From: Chloroflexota bacterium
Lineage (GTDB): Bacteria; Chloroflexota; Dormibacteria; Aeolococcales; Aeolococcaceae
DNA: 7,784 nucleotides
Direction of reading: 5' to 3'
Assembly: GCA_028287605.1 (NCBI GenBank)
Contig: JAQBPI010000117.1
Coordinates: 1 to 7,784, forward strand
Made by a program: the position numbers and the translations under genes. Numbering within the stretch: position 1 is the first letter of the stretch; each line of letters opens with the position of its first letter. Shown here piece after piece: positions 1 through 5,515 of this stretch. The notes under the pieces are model-generated. The model was not told the DNA's origin, did no database searches, and saw only the letters and a list, made by a program, of their open reading frames with translations.

Positions 1-1194
1 GTCGTCATCCCCGTCTACAACGAGGAGGGCGACCTCGAGCGCTCGGTGCGCCGTCTCCACGACTTCCTGCACGGCGACTTCCCATGGACGGCGCGCATCA
101 CCATCGTCGACAACGCCAGCCGGGACGGCACCCTGGAGATCGCCCGCCGGCTGAGCAGGGAGCTGGCGCACGTCGAGGCGCTGCACCTCGACGAGAAGGG
201 GCGCGGCCGGGCCCTCCGCGCCGCCTGGTCGACCAGCGACGCCGCCGTGGTCGCCTACATGGACGTCGACCTCTCCACCGACCTGCGCGCCCTGCTCCCG
301 CTGGTGGCCCCGCTGCTCTCCGGGCACAGCGACATCGCCATCGGCAGCAGGCTCCTGCCCGGCTCCCGGGTGCGGCGCGGGCTCAAGCGCGAGCTGATCT
401 CGCGCGGCTACAACCTGCTGCTGCGCACCACCCTGCGGACCCGGTTCCGCGACGCCCAGTGCGGCTTCAAGGCGCTGCGCGCCGACACCGCGCGCTGGCT
501 GCTGCCCGAGGTCCAGGACCAGCGCTTCTTCTTCGACACCGAGCTGCTGGTGCTCGCTCAGCGCAACGGTCTACGCATCCACGAGGTCGCCGTCGACTGG
601 ACCGACGATCCGGACTCACGCGTCGACCTGGTCGCCACCGCGCTCGCCGATCTGCGGGGAATCGCCCGCGTCGGCACCACGGCCCCTGGGGGCGCCGGCC
701 CGCGACGGCTCGCCCGCTTCGCTGCCATCGGTGCGGTCAGCACCGCCGCATACATCCTCCTCTACGCGGCGCTGCGGATGCAGCTCAGCGGCCCCGTGGC
801 CAATGCGCTCGCGCTGGTCGTCACCGCCGCGGGCAACACCGCCGCGAACCGGCATCTCACCTTCGGCGTGCGCGGCCGCCGTCACCGAGTGCGCCATCAC
901 CTGGGCGGCATCGCAGCGCTGCTCCTGGCGCTCGGCATCACCACGGTCGCCGTGGACACGCTCGGCGCCGTCGACCACGGCGCGTCCCGACCGCTCGAGG
1001 TCACCGTGCTCGTGGGCGCCAATCTGCTGGCCACGGCGGTGCGCTACCGGGTGCTGCGGCGGATGCTGGCGCGGCCCTCGGCCCGGCCGCAGGGGACCCG
1101 TGCGGGAGTGGCCTCGGGAGCACCGTCGCCGCTGATGGGAGCGATGGAGCGGGAGACGAGACTCGAACTCGCGACATCCAGCTTGGAAGGCTAG
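1..1194 (+). CDS. GT2 glycosyltransferase (polyprenyl-phosphate sugar synthase type) fused to GtrA membrane domain, 5' partial
   Basis: The frame is open from base 1 and the protein already begins inside the first GT2 motif (VVIPVYNEE), so only a short N-terminus is missing; 397 residues are visible. Residues 1-225 are a DPM1-like GT2 domain: VDNASRDGT near 36, a DxD metal/nucleotide-sugar motif in MDVDLSTD (D88, D90), IGSRLLPGS, and the DAQCGFKAL segment typical of polyprenyl-phosphate mannose/glucose synthases. Residues about 238-355 are a GtrA-like domain with about four membrane helices, including the typical GNTAANRHLTF segment. The family transfers a sugar from a nucleotide donor to a lipid carrier on the inner face of the membrane, and GtrA-like domains are thought to help flip or position the lipid-sugar. 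The tail after the last helix is low-complexity, and its final residues are encoded antisense to a tRNA gene, which supplies the TAG stop. Donor sugar and acceptor cannot be told from sequence. Confidence 0.9.
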   Translation, partial: VVIPVYNEEGDLERSVRRLHDFLHGDFPWTARITIVDNASRDGTLEIARRLSRELAHVEALHLDEKGRGRALRAAWSTSDAAVVAYMDVDLSTDLRALLPLVAPLLSGHSDIAIGSRLLPGSRVRRGLKRELISRGYNLLLRTTLRTRFRDAQCGFKALRADTARWLLPEVQDQRFFFDTELLVLAQRNGLRIHEVAVDWTDDPDSRVDLVATALADLRGIARVGTTAPGGAGPRRLARFAAIGAVSTAAYILLYAALRMQLSGPVANALALVVTAAGNTAANRHLTFGVRGRRHRVRHHLGGIAALLLALGITTVAVDTLGAVDHGASRPLEVTVLVGANLLATAVRYRVLRRMLARPSARPQGTRAGVASGAPSPLMGAMERETRLELATSSLEG

Positions 1195-1220
1195 CGCTCT
1201 ACCAACTGAGCTACTCCCGC
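1145..1220 (-). tRNA. tRNA-Gly (anticodon UCC), CCA encoded
   Basis: The minus strand folds as a complete 76-nt cloverleaf. The acceptor stem GCGGGAG/CTCCCGC is perfectly paired, the D-stem is GCTC/GAGC, and the anticodon stem CTAGC/GCTGG carries the loop CTTCCAA, giving anticodon TCC. The T-stem GCGAG/CTCGT carries TTCGAGT, the discriminator base is U73 as expected for bacterial tRNA-Gly, and CCA is encoded. It reads GGA codons (and GGG by wobble). Its 5' end lies 10 bases after the moaD-moaE stop codon on the same strand, so either its promoter is inside that gene or it is processed from the upstream operon transcript. Its 3' 50 bases overlap the convergent glycosyltransferase coding end. 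Confidence 0.97.
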
Positions 1221-1230
1221 TCGCGGACCC

Positions 1231-1956
1231 TCAGGATACCGGCGGCGGGGGCGCGGAGTGGGTCCGGGTTGTCTCGTCGACCCAGACGGCGCCGCCCTCG
1301 CCGTGCTCCTTCTTCCAGATGGGGACGTCCGCCTTGAGGGTGTCGATGGCATAGCGGCAGGCCTCGAACGCCTCGCCGCGGTGGGGGGCGGAGGCGCTCA
1401 CCACCACGCTGGCCTCGCCGATCTCCAGGGTGCCGGTGCGATGCCAGAGGGCCACGGCGGTGGCGCCGGTGCGGCGCAGCGCCTCCTCGCCGATGCGGCG
1501 CATCTGCGGCTCGGCCATCTCCGGGTAGGCCTCGTACTCGAGGCGCTCGACGGGCCGGCCCTCGGCGTGGTTGCGCACCACCCCGGTGAAGGTGCACACC
1601 CCGCCGTCGGCGTCGGTGCGCACCAGCGCCTCGGCGGCGGCGGCGTCGAGCACATCGGTCGTGAGCAGCACGTGGACCCCGGGCCGCCCGGCCTCGGGCA
1701 CGCCCCCCGCGACCGGGGGGATGAAGGCGACGGAGTCGCCCGAGCGCACCGCCTGGTCCCAGCCGGCGTACTCCTCGTTGACGGCGACCCGGACGCCGGC
1801 GTCGGCGCCGCGCAGCCGGGGGTGGCGCTCCACCGCCGCGTCCCAGACGCCGCGGACGGTCGCACCGGCGGGCACCGTCAGATCCAGCGACCGCGCGGCG
1901 GCGAGCTCGCGGAGGCGGGCGAAGAGGAGCACCTGGACGGAGAGAGCCACGGCCAT
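1231..1956 (-). CDS. moaX: MoaD-MoaE fusion, molybdopterin synthase (MoaX type)
   Basis: This 241-residue protein joins both molybdopterin synthase subunits. Residues 1-85 are a ubiquitin-like MoaD (VQVLLFARLREL at the start, VAFIPPVAGG at the end). The Gly84-Gly85 pair is where the sulfur-carrying thiocarboxylate forms in MoaD. Residues about 93-230 are MoaE: TFTGVVRNH near 122, YEAYPEMAE, WHRTGTLEIGE, APHRGEAFEAC and DTLKADVPIWKKE, with the conserved active-site lysines (K208 and K215/K216). The enzyme puts two sulfurs into cyclic pyranopterin monophosphate in the cytoplasm to make molybdopterin. Because the GG is internal, the protein must probably be cleaved after it to work, as reported for M. 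tuberculosis MoaX; that step is inferred here. The start is the first ATG; no convincing Shine-Dalgarno precedes it. It lies 42 bases after cofE and probably belongs to the same transcript. MoaA, MoaC and a MoeB-type sulfur donor are not in view. Confidence 0.95.
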   Translation of the reverse strand: MAVALSVQVLLFARLRELAAARSLDLTVPAGATVRGVWDAAVERHPRLRGADAGVRVAVNEEYAGWDQAVRSGDSVAFIPPVAGGVPEAGRPGVHVLLTTDVLDAAAAEALVRTDADGGVCTFTGVVRNHAEGRPVERLEYEAYPEMAEPQMRRIGEEALRRTGATAVALWHRTGTLEIGEASVVVSASAPHRGEAFEACRYAIDTLKADVPIWKKEHGEGGAVWVDETTRTHSAPPPPVS

Positions 1957-1998
1957 GAGCCCGAGAGTACGCCACCGGCCGCGCCCGGCGGGGTGCGG

Positions 1999-2757
1999 TC
2001 AGCTGCGGAAGAGGTCATCGGCGGGGTCGCGCTGCAGCTCGGCCGATCCCCTCCCCTCCCCCGCCCAGCGGAGCCCGCGCACCAGCGCGACGGGCACGCC
2101 GTCGACCTTGCCCATTACCAGCTCGGCCGCGGAGGCGATCTCGTCGGCGCTGGCGAGCACCGAGGCGCTCATCAGCTGGCCGGTGGTGTCGGTCAGGCCG
2201 CGGTGGTCGGTGAGCGCGGGCATGCCGGCGACCCCGATGGCCACGTTGACCTGGGCCTCGCGGAAGGGCCGGCCGAAGCTGTCGCAGAGGACCACGCCGA
2301 GGGGGCCGCCGCCGGCGGCAGCGAGCCAGGCGGCACGGAGGCCGGCCGCCGAGCCGTCGGGGTCGCGGGGCAGCAGGGTGACCGTCTCCGTGCCCGGGAC
2401 GTTGCTGCGGTCGACCCCGGCGTTGGCGCACACCAGGCCCGTCAGGGTCTCGCAGACCAGGACCCCGGCACTCGCCCGCAGCACCCGGTGGGTCTCGCCC
2501 AGCACCACCTCGGTCAGCCGCGGATCGCCGCCGGTGCGCTCGGCGAGCTCCACCGCGGCGGCCGAGGGGGTCACCGTGTCCAGGTCGACGAGCGCGCCCT
2601 CCGCCTTGCTCACCACCTTGTGGGTGACCACCAGGACGTCCCAGGGGCGCAGCTCCAGCCCGAAGCGGTCGAGGGCGGCGAGCGCCAGGGCGGCGAGGTC
2701 GTCGCCGGGGCGCAGCTCGGGGATGCCGCGCACGGCGTGGATGGCGAGCGCCCCCAC
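1999..2757 (-). CDS. cofE: CofE, coenzyme F420-0:L-glutamate ligase
   Basis: CofE adds L-glutamate residues to F420-0 using GTP and a divalent metal, the last step of F420 tail building, in the cytoplasm. The 252-residue protein shows the family pattern in order: DVLVVTHKVVSKAEG (40-54), VCANAGVDRSNVP (109-121), a DPD near 132-134, CDSFGRPFREAQVNVAIG (158-175, where most relatives have SDTFGRPWR), LTDTTGQL near 188-195, ADE at 204-206, and AELVMGKVDGVPVALVRGL (211-229). I chose the GTG start at 2757 because AGGGG lies 8 bases before it, the family N-terminus fits, and there is no in-frame ATG between it and cofC. It starts 26 bases after the cofC stop. The length matches stand-alone archaeal/Chloroflexi-type CofE. 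The C-terminal flavin reductase domain of mycobacterial FbiB is absent. Confidence 0.94.
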   Translation of the reverse strand: MGALAIHAVRGIPELRPGDDLAALALAALDRFGLELRPWDVLVVTHKVVSKAEGALVDLDTVTPSAAAVELAERTGGDPRLTEVVLGETHRVLRASAGVLVCETLTGLVCANAGVDRSNVPGTETVTLLPRDPDGSAAGLRAAWLAAAGGGPLGVVLCDSFGRPFREAQVNVAIGVAGMPALTDHRGLTDTTGQLMSASVLASADEIASAAELVMGKVDGVPVALVRGLRWAGEGRGSAELQRDPADDLFRS

Positions 2758-2765
2758 GGCGCGGA

Positions 2766-2770
2766 CCCCT
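2766..2770 (-). promoter_or_regulatory. Ribosome binding site of cofE
   Basis: AGGGG on the minus strand stands 8 bases before the GTG at 2757. It decides the start, because the open frame continues upstream through cofC and offers no ATG here. Confidence 0.6.
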
Positions 2771-2783
2771 GGTGCGGGAGCGG

Positions 2784-3449
2784 TCAGCCGACCGCCCGCC
2801 GTCCCGCCAGGCCGAGCTGGCGGAGCACGTGGAAGGTTGCCGTGGGCCGTGGCTGCGAGATCACCCCGACCAGGTCCTCGGGACGGTCGCAGTCGATCCG
2901 CAGCGAGGGCAGGTCGAGCACCTCGAAGCGCAGCCCCTCGGCCTCGGCGGCGGCGCGGTGACGCTCGAGCGAGTTGGGGCCGAACCGCCAGATGTCGACG
3001 TCGAGCGGGCGCAGCGCCGCGGCGTTGGTGCCCTTGCCCTCGGCGTCGGGGGCGCAGAGCAGGAAGCGCCCCCGCCGCATCGCCCGCTCCATCAGGGTGT
3101 GCAGGTCGTCGATGTCGAGCATGGCGCAGTCGGCGGCGATGGTGACCACCGCGGTGTGGCCGTGCTCGAGCGCCCATGCGACCCCGGCGCGCAGCGCCGC
3201 GCTCTGCCCGGCGCCGCGCTCGCGCACCACCGCCATCTCGTGGCGGGCGGCGAGGCGGGCCACCTCGGCGTCGCCGGCGACCACCACGCAGCGCGAGCGC
3301 TGGATCGCCCGTCCGGCGACACGCAGGGTGTCTCCGGCCATCGCCAGGGCGAGCAGCCGCCGCTCCTCGCTGCCGAGGCGGCTGCTGAGGCGCTGCTTGG
3401 CGCCCAGCGTGGCCTTGATGGGGATGACCAGGGCCGGTCCGCCGCTCAC
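2784..3449 (-). CDS. cofC: CofC/FbiD, phospholactate or phosphoenolpyruvate guanylyltransferase of F420 synthesis
   Basis: CofC/FbiD activates a three-carbon phospho-acid (2-phospho-L-lactate in archaea, PEP in mycobacteria) with GTP, forming the unstable guanylyl donor that CofD uses. The 221-residue protein has the family hallmarks: IPIKATLGAKQRL (10-22; K12, K18), GAGQSAALRAG (the GxG nucleotide region), GKGTNAAALRP with GTN at 140-142, FGPNSLERH (156-164; S160) and LRIDCDRPEDL (D186, D188 as likely metal ligands). The metal-site segment usually ADLPL reads ADCAM (D107 kept). The GTG start at 3449 overlaps the cofD stop as GTGA, with GAGGGAGG 9 bases upstream. An ATG at 3458 is also in frame (224 residues) but directly abuts that purine tract, so I rank it second. 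Sequence alone does not tell which phospho-acid is used. Confidence 0.92.
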   Translation of the reverse strand: MSGGPALVIPIKATLGAKQRLSSRLGSEERRLLALAMAGDTLRVAGRAIQRSRCVVVAGDAEVARLAARHEMAVVRERGAGQSAALRAGVAWALEHGHTAVVTIAADCAMLDIDDLHTLMERAMRRGRFLLCAPDAEGKGTNAAALRPLDVDIWRFGPNSLERHRAAAEAEGLRFEVLDLPSLRIDCDRPEDLVGVISQPRPTATFHVLRQLGLAGRRAVG

Positions 3450-4480
3450 CGCACGCATCCTCCCTCAGCGCAGGCGGGCAGCCCCGCCCGGTCGTCATCG
3501 AACCCGAGCTCGTCGCGCACCACCGCGGCGAGCGATACCGCCGCCTCCAGGCGGTCCATCACCGTCTCGGCGAGCACGGCGCGCATCCCCAGGGCCTCGA
3601 CCCCGGGCACCGAGAGGGCGTCGCGCCGGTCGACCACCATCGCTGCGCAGAAGTCGGCGTAGAGGCTGGCGACCCCGGCCGGCCCCACCTCGACCCCGGC
3701 GTGCTGCAGCATCGCCACGGTGGGGCCCTTGAGCGCCCGGCCGTCCACGACGGGAGTGATCGCGATCGATTGGGGCACGGCGCGCAGCGCCTCGCGGACG
3801 CCCGGCACCGCGAGGATGGGGCCGATGCTGACGACCGGGTTGCTGGGGCACACCACCACCGCGTCGGCCTCGGCGATGGCCTCGAGCACGCCGGGGGCGG
3901 GGCGCGCCCGCTCGGCGCCGTCGAAGCGGATCGCCTCGATGTCCGGGGCGCAGCGCTCGCGCACGAAGTACTCCTGGAAGTGCAGCTCGCCGAGGTCGCG
4001 GCAGCGCACCCGGGTGGTCACCGGGTCGTCGCTCATCGGCAGCACCCGCGCCGTCACCCCCAGCGCGCGGCACTGGGCCGCCGTCACCTGCGAGAGCGGC
4101 TCCCCGGCGCGGCGGCGCGCGGTGCGCCAGACGTGGGTGCCGAGGTCGCGGTCGCCGAGCTGGAACCAGGTCTCCTCGCCGAGGCGGTCGAGCATCGCCA
4201 GCGCCTGCCAGGTCTCGTCCCGCAGCCCCCAGCCACGCTCCTCGTCGTGGACGCCGCCCAGCGCGTACACCACGCTGTCGATGTCGGGCGAGACCAGCAA
4301 CCCGTGGCGCTGGACGTCGTCCGCGGTGTTCACCACCACGGTGATCCCCGCCGGGTCGATCACCCGGACCAGGCCGCGGAGGAACTTCGCGGCACCGGTG
4401 CCACCCGCCAGTGCGACCACCCGCGGGGAGGGCGGAACCACGGCGAGGGGGCGCGACGATCGGGGCGAGGCTGCCGGCAT
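3446..4480 (-). CDS. cofD: CofD/FbiA, phospholactate (or phosphoenolpyruvyl) transferase of F420 synthesis
   Basis: CofD moves the phospho-lactyl or phospho-enolpyruvyl group from the CofC-made GDP-like donor to the deazaflavin Fo, giving F420-0 or dehydro-F420-0. The 344-residue protein carries the expected motifs: VVALAGGTGAAKFLRGL (21-37), VNTADD (50-55), DIDSVVYALGG (66-76), WFQLGDRDLGTH (105-116), LPMSDDPVTTRV (147-158), CPSNPVVSIGPIL (211-223) and LKGPTVAML (250-258). The ATG at 4480 is chosen because GGAGG sits 8 bases before it and the family core begins about 20 residues later. The frame stays open upstream to a GTG at 4552, but that extension looks unlike the family. It heads the tight cofD-cofC-cofE run, with a 96-base gap upstream. 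The protein is soluble, with no signal peptide. Archaeal/Chloroflexi CofD and actinobacterial FbiA are the same family. Confidence 0.95.
   Translation of the reverse strand: MPAASPRSSRPLAVVPPSPRVVALAGGTGAAKFLRGLVRVIDPAGITVVVNTADDVQRHGLLVSPDIDSVVYALGGVHDEERGWGLRDETWQALAMLDRLGEETWFQLGDRDLGTHVWRTARRRAGEPLSQVTAAQCRALGVTARVLPMSDDPVTTRVRCRDLGELHFQEYFVRERCAPDIEAIRFDGAERARPAPGVLEAIAEADAVVVCPSNPVVSIGPILAVPGVREALRAVPQSIAITPVVDGRALKGPTVAMLQHAGVEVGPAGVASLYADFCAAMVVDRRDALSVPGVEALGMRAVLAETVMDRLEAAVSLAAVVRDELGFDDDRAGLPACAEGGCVR
3459..3466 (-). promoter_or_regulatory. Ribosome binding site of cofC, inside the cofD 3' end
   Basis: GAGGGAGG on the minus strand is 9 bases before the GTG at 3449 and touches the ATG at 3458. 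The spacing favours the GTG, which shares four bases (GTGA) with the cofD stop and so suggests translational coupling of cofD and cofC. Confidence 0.55.
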
Positions 4481-4488
4481 CGAACGGG

Positions 4489-4493
4489 CCTCC
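4489..4493 (-). promoter_or_regulatory. Ribosome binding site of cofD
   Basis: GGAGG on the minus strand lies 8 bases before the ATG at 4480, a near-ideal spacing that argues against the longer GTG start at 4552. Confidence 0.65.
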
Positions 4494-4561
4494 GCACTCC
4501 TGGATCGGGCCTGCCGGGGGTCACCCGCCACGCCGCCATCCGCGGTCAGCACAGCGCTTGC

Positions 4562-4567
4562 AGTGTA
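4562..4567 (-). promoter_or_regulatory. Possible -10 element before cofD
   Basis: TACACT on the minus strand, in the 96-base gap between the small membrane protein gene and cofD, is the best TATAAT-like hexamer there and stands out from the GC-rich surroundings. It would give a leader of about 75 bases. I see no good -35 at 16-18 bases, so this is weak. It overlaps an imperfect dyad at 4550-4565. Confidence 0.25.
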
Positions 4568-4576
4568 GCGGAGCGG

Positions 4577-4936
4577 TCAGGCGCCGCCGGTCTGGATCGC
4601 CCGGAGGCTGAGCAGGACCACCGCGACGCAGCCGCCCAGGAGCGCCAGGTGCTCGCCACGCTCGTCGCTGCGGGTGCCGACCAGCATCGCCGCGGGAAGC
4701 GCCAGCAGAACCACCGGGCCGTACAGGAAGTGGAGGCTGTCGTGCGGCCGGTGGCCGCCGACGGCGAGCGCGATCCCGAGCGCGGCCTGCACGGCGATCA
4801 CCGCCTCGCTGAGAATCAGGTAGACGCGCAGCCCCGGGCTGGGGGCATGCCGGAACACGCACCACGCAGCCCAGAGAGCGCCCACGACGCCGAGCAGCTG
4901 GACCGCCTCGGCGAGCCGCTGGTGGACCGTGACCAT
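4577..4936 (-). CDS. Small four-helix membrane protein, function unknown
   Basis: I do not recognise this 119-residue protein. It has four hydrophobic stretches (about 12-28, 38-60, 68-88 and 96-114), so it should be an inner-membrane protein without a cleaved signal peptide. Polar residues near or in the membrane include E44 and Q50, and the loop before helix 3 carries H62, H65 and H69 in GHRPHDSLHFLYG. The last helix ends LRAIQTGG. Paired histidines at helix ends and an R-x-x-x-T-G close resemble small haem-handling membrane proteins of the CtaA/cytochrome b561 kind, but that is only a resemblance. The start is the first ATG; its ribosome site is weak (a G-run about 10 bases upstream). It lies 58 bases after the Fe-S carrier gene and 96 bases before cofD, all on one strand. 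Confidence 0.75.
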   Translation of the reverse strand: MVTVHQRLAEAVQLLGVVGALWAAWCVFRHAPSPGLRVYLILSEAVIAVQAALGIALAVGGHRPHDSLHFLYGPVVLLALPAAMLVGTRSDERGEHLALLGGCVAVVLLSLRAIQTGGA

Positions 4937-4994
4937 TCAGCGCGCGCCCCCGTGAGGGCCCGCGTCGGTGGTCACGCCGGAGATCGCGCCGCGT

Positions 4995-5360
4995 TCAGGC
5001 GGAGCAGGACTTGGCGGTCCCCGCCTGATCGGCGGTCTGGAAGCTGTGGCCGCAGCCGCAGGTCTTCACCGCCTGGGGGTTGTTGACGGTGAACCCGCCA
5101 CCCATGAGGGCGTCGACGTAGTCGATCTCGGCGCCGTCGATGTACTGGGCGGAGAAGGAGTCGACGTACACGGCCAGCCCCTCGAACTCGGCGACGTCGT
5201 CGTCAGGCCGGGGGGGGTTCTCGTCGAGGCCCATCCCGTAGGAGAAGCCAGAGCATCCACCATCCTGGACGAACACGCGGAGACCGACCTTCTGACCCGG
5301 CTCGCTGCTCGCAACCAGGGTCTTGAGCTGGGAGAGGGCTGCTTCGCTGACGGTGACCAT
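4995..5360 (-). CDS. erpA: A-type iron-sulfur carrier (ErpA/IscA/HesB family)
   Basis: A-type carriers receive an Fe-S cluster from the SUF or ISC scaffold and hand it to target enzymes. This 121-residue protein is full length and has the three invariant cysteines: C36 in DGGCSGF and C101/C103 in TCGCGHSF near the C-terminus. It also has the family segments VTVSEAAL, LRVFVQDGG, YGMGLDE and GFTVNNPQA. A short tail adds a fourth cysteine (C119) not usual for the family. ErpA, IscA and SufA cannot be separated firmly by eye; ErpA is chosen because no SUF/ISC genes are adjacent and stand-alone copies are usually ErpA-like. The ATG is preceded by GAGG at about 10 bases. Likely clients in this window include the GlcF-like protein, and MoaA and other Fe-S enzymes of cofactor synthesis elsewhere; that link is inference. 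Confidence 0.93.
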   Translation of the reverse strand: MVTVSEAALSQLKTLVASSEPGQKVGLRVFVQDGGCSGFSYGMGLDENPPRPDDDVAEFEGLAVYVDSFSAQYIDGAEIDYVDALMGGGFTVNNPQAVKTCGCGHSFQTADQAGTAKSCSA

Positions 5361-5515
5361 GCTGCTGGAACCTCACAGTTCAGAAATATCCGACAGGTGC
5401 CGACCGGAAGCCGAGCCCCGATGGCGAGTCTACTGTACCGCCTGGCGCTGCTCCGAAACCCTCCGCAGCGTGCTGTCCTCCCCCGGCGCTCGAACGAGTG
5501 TACGTGTCACCGCCC
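5361..5515 (-). promoter_or_regulatory. thyX-erpA intergenic region with a possible erpA promoter
   Basis: These 155 bases between the thyX stop and the erpA ATG hold no gene. On the minus strand the overlapping hexamers TACAGT (5432-5437) and TAGACT (5427-5432) are TATAAT-like and would give a leader of about 60 bases. No convincing -35 is visible. An AT-richer patch (GATATTTCTGAAC) lies close to the erpA ribosome site. I found no stem followed by a T-run that would end thyX transcription, so read-through from thyX is possible. Confidence 0.25.

Noticed and set aside
1100..1144. A terminator after the tRNA-Gly gene
   Set aside because: Complementary pieces (GGGAGCACC and the like) can be picked out, but there is no stable hairpin with a T-run, and this DNA is glycosyltransferase coding sequence on the other strand.
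84..1337. A plus-strand frame ending with a translated tRNA complement (DETRTRDIQLGRLALY-like)
   Set aside because: This peptide is a familiar artefact of translating the antisense strand of tRNA genes. The rest of the frame is an Arg/Pro-rich shadow of the glycosyltransferase.
1957..1998. A GC-rich inverted repeat between cofE and moaDE (CCACCGG / CCGGCGG) as a terminator
   Set aside because: The stem has a mismatch, no T-run follows on the minus strand, and a stop here would cut off moaDE. It is probably base composition.
1258..3145. Two long plus-strand open frames (567 and 524 codons) antisense to moaDE, cofE and cofC
   Set aside because: They are low-complexity Ala/Gly/Arg/Ser-rich translations lying opposite genes with clear family motifs, so they are shadows.
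4481..4552. N-terminal extension of CofD from a GTG at 4552
   Set aside because: The extra 24 residues resemble nothing in the family, and a good ribosome site precedes the ATG at 4480.
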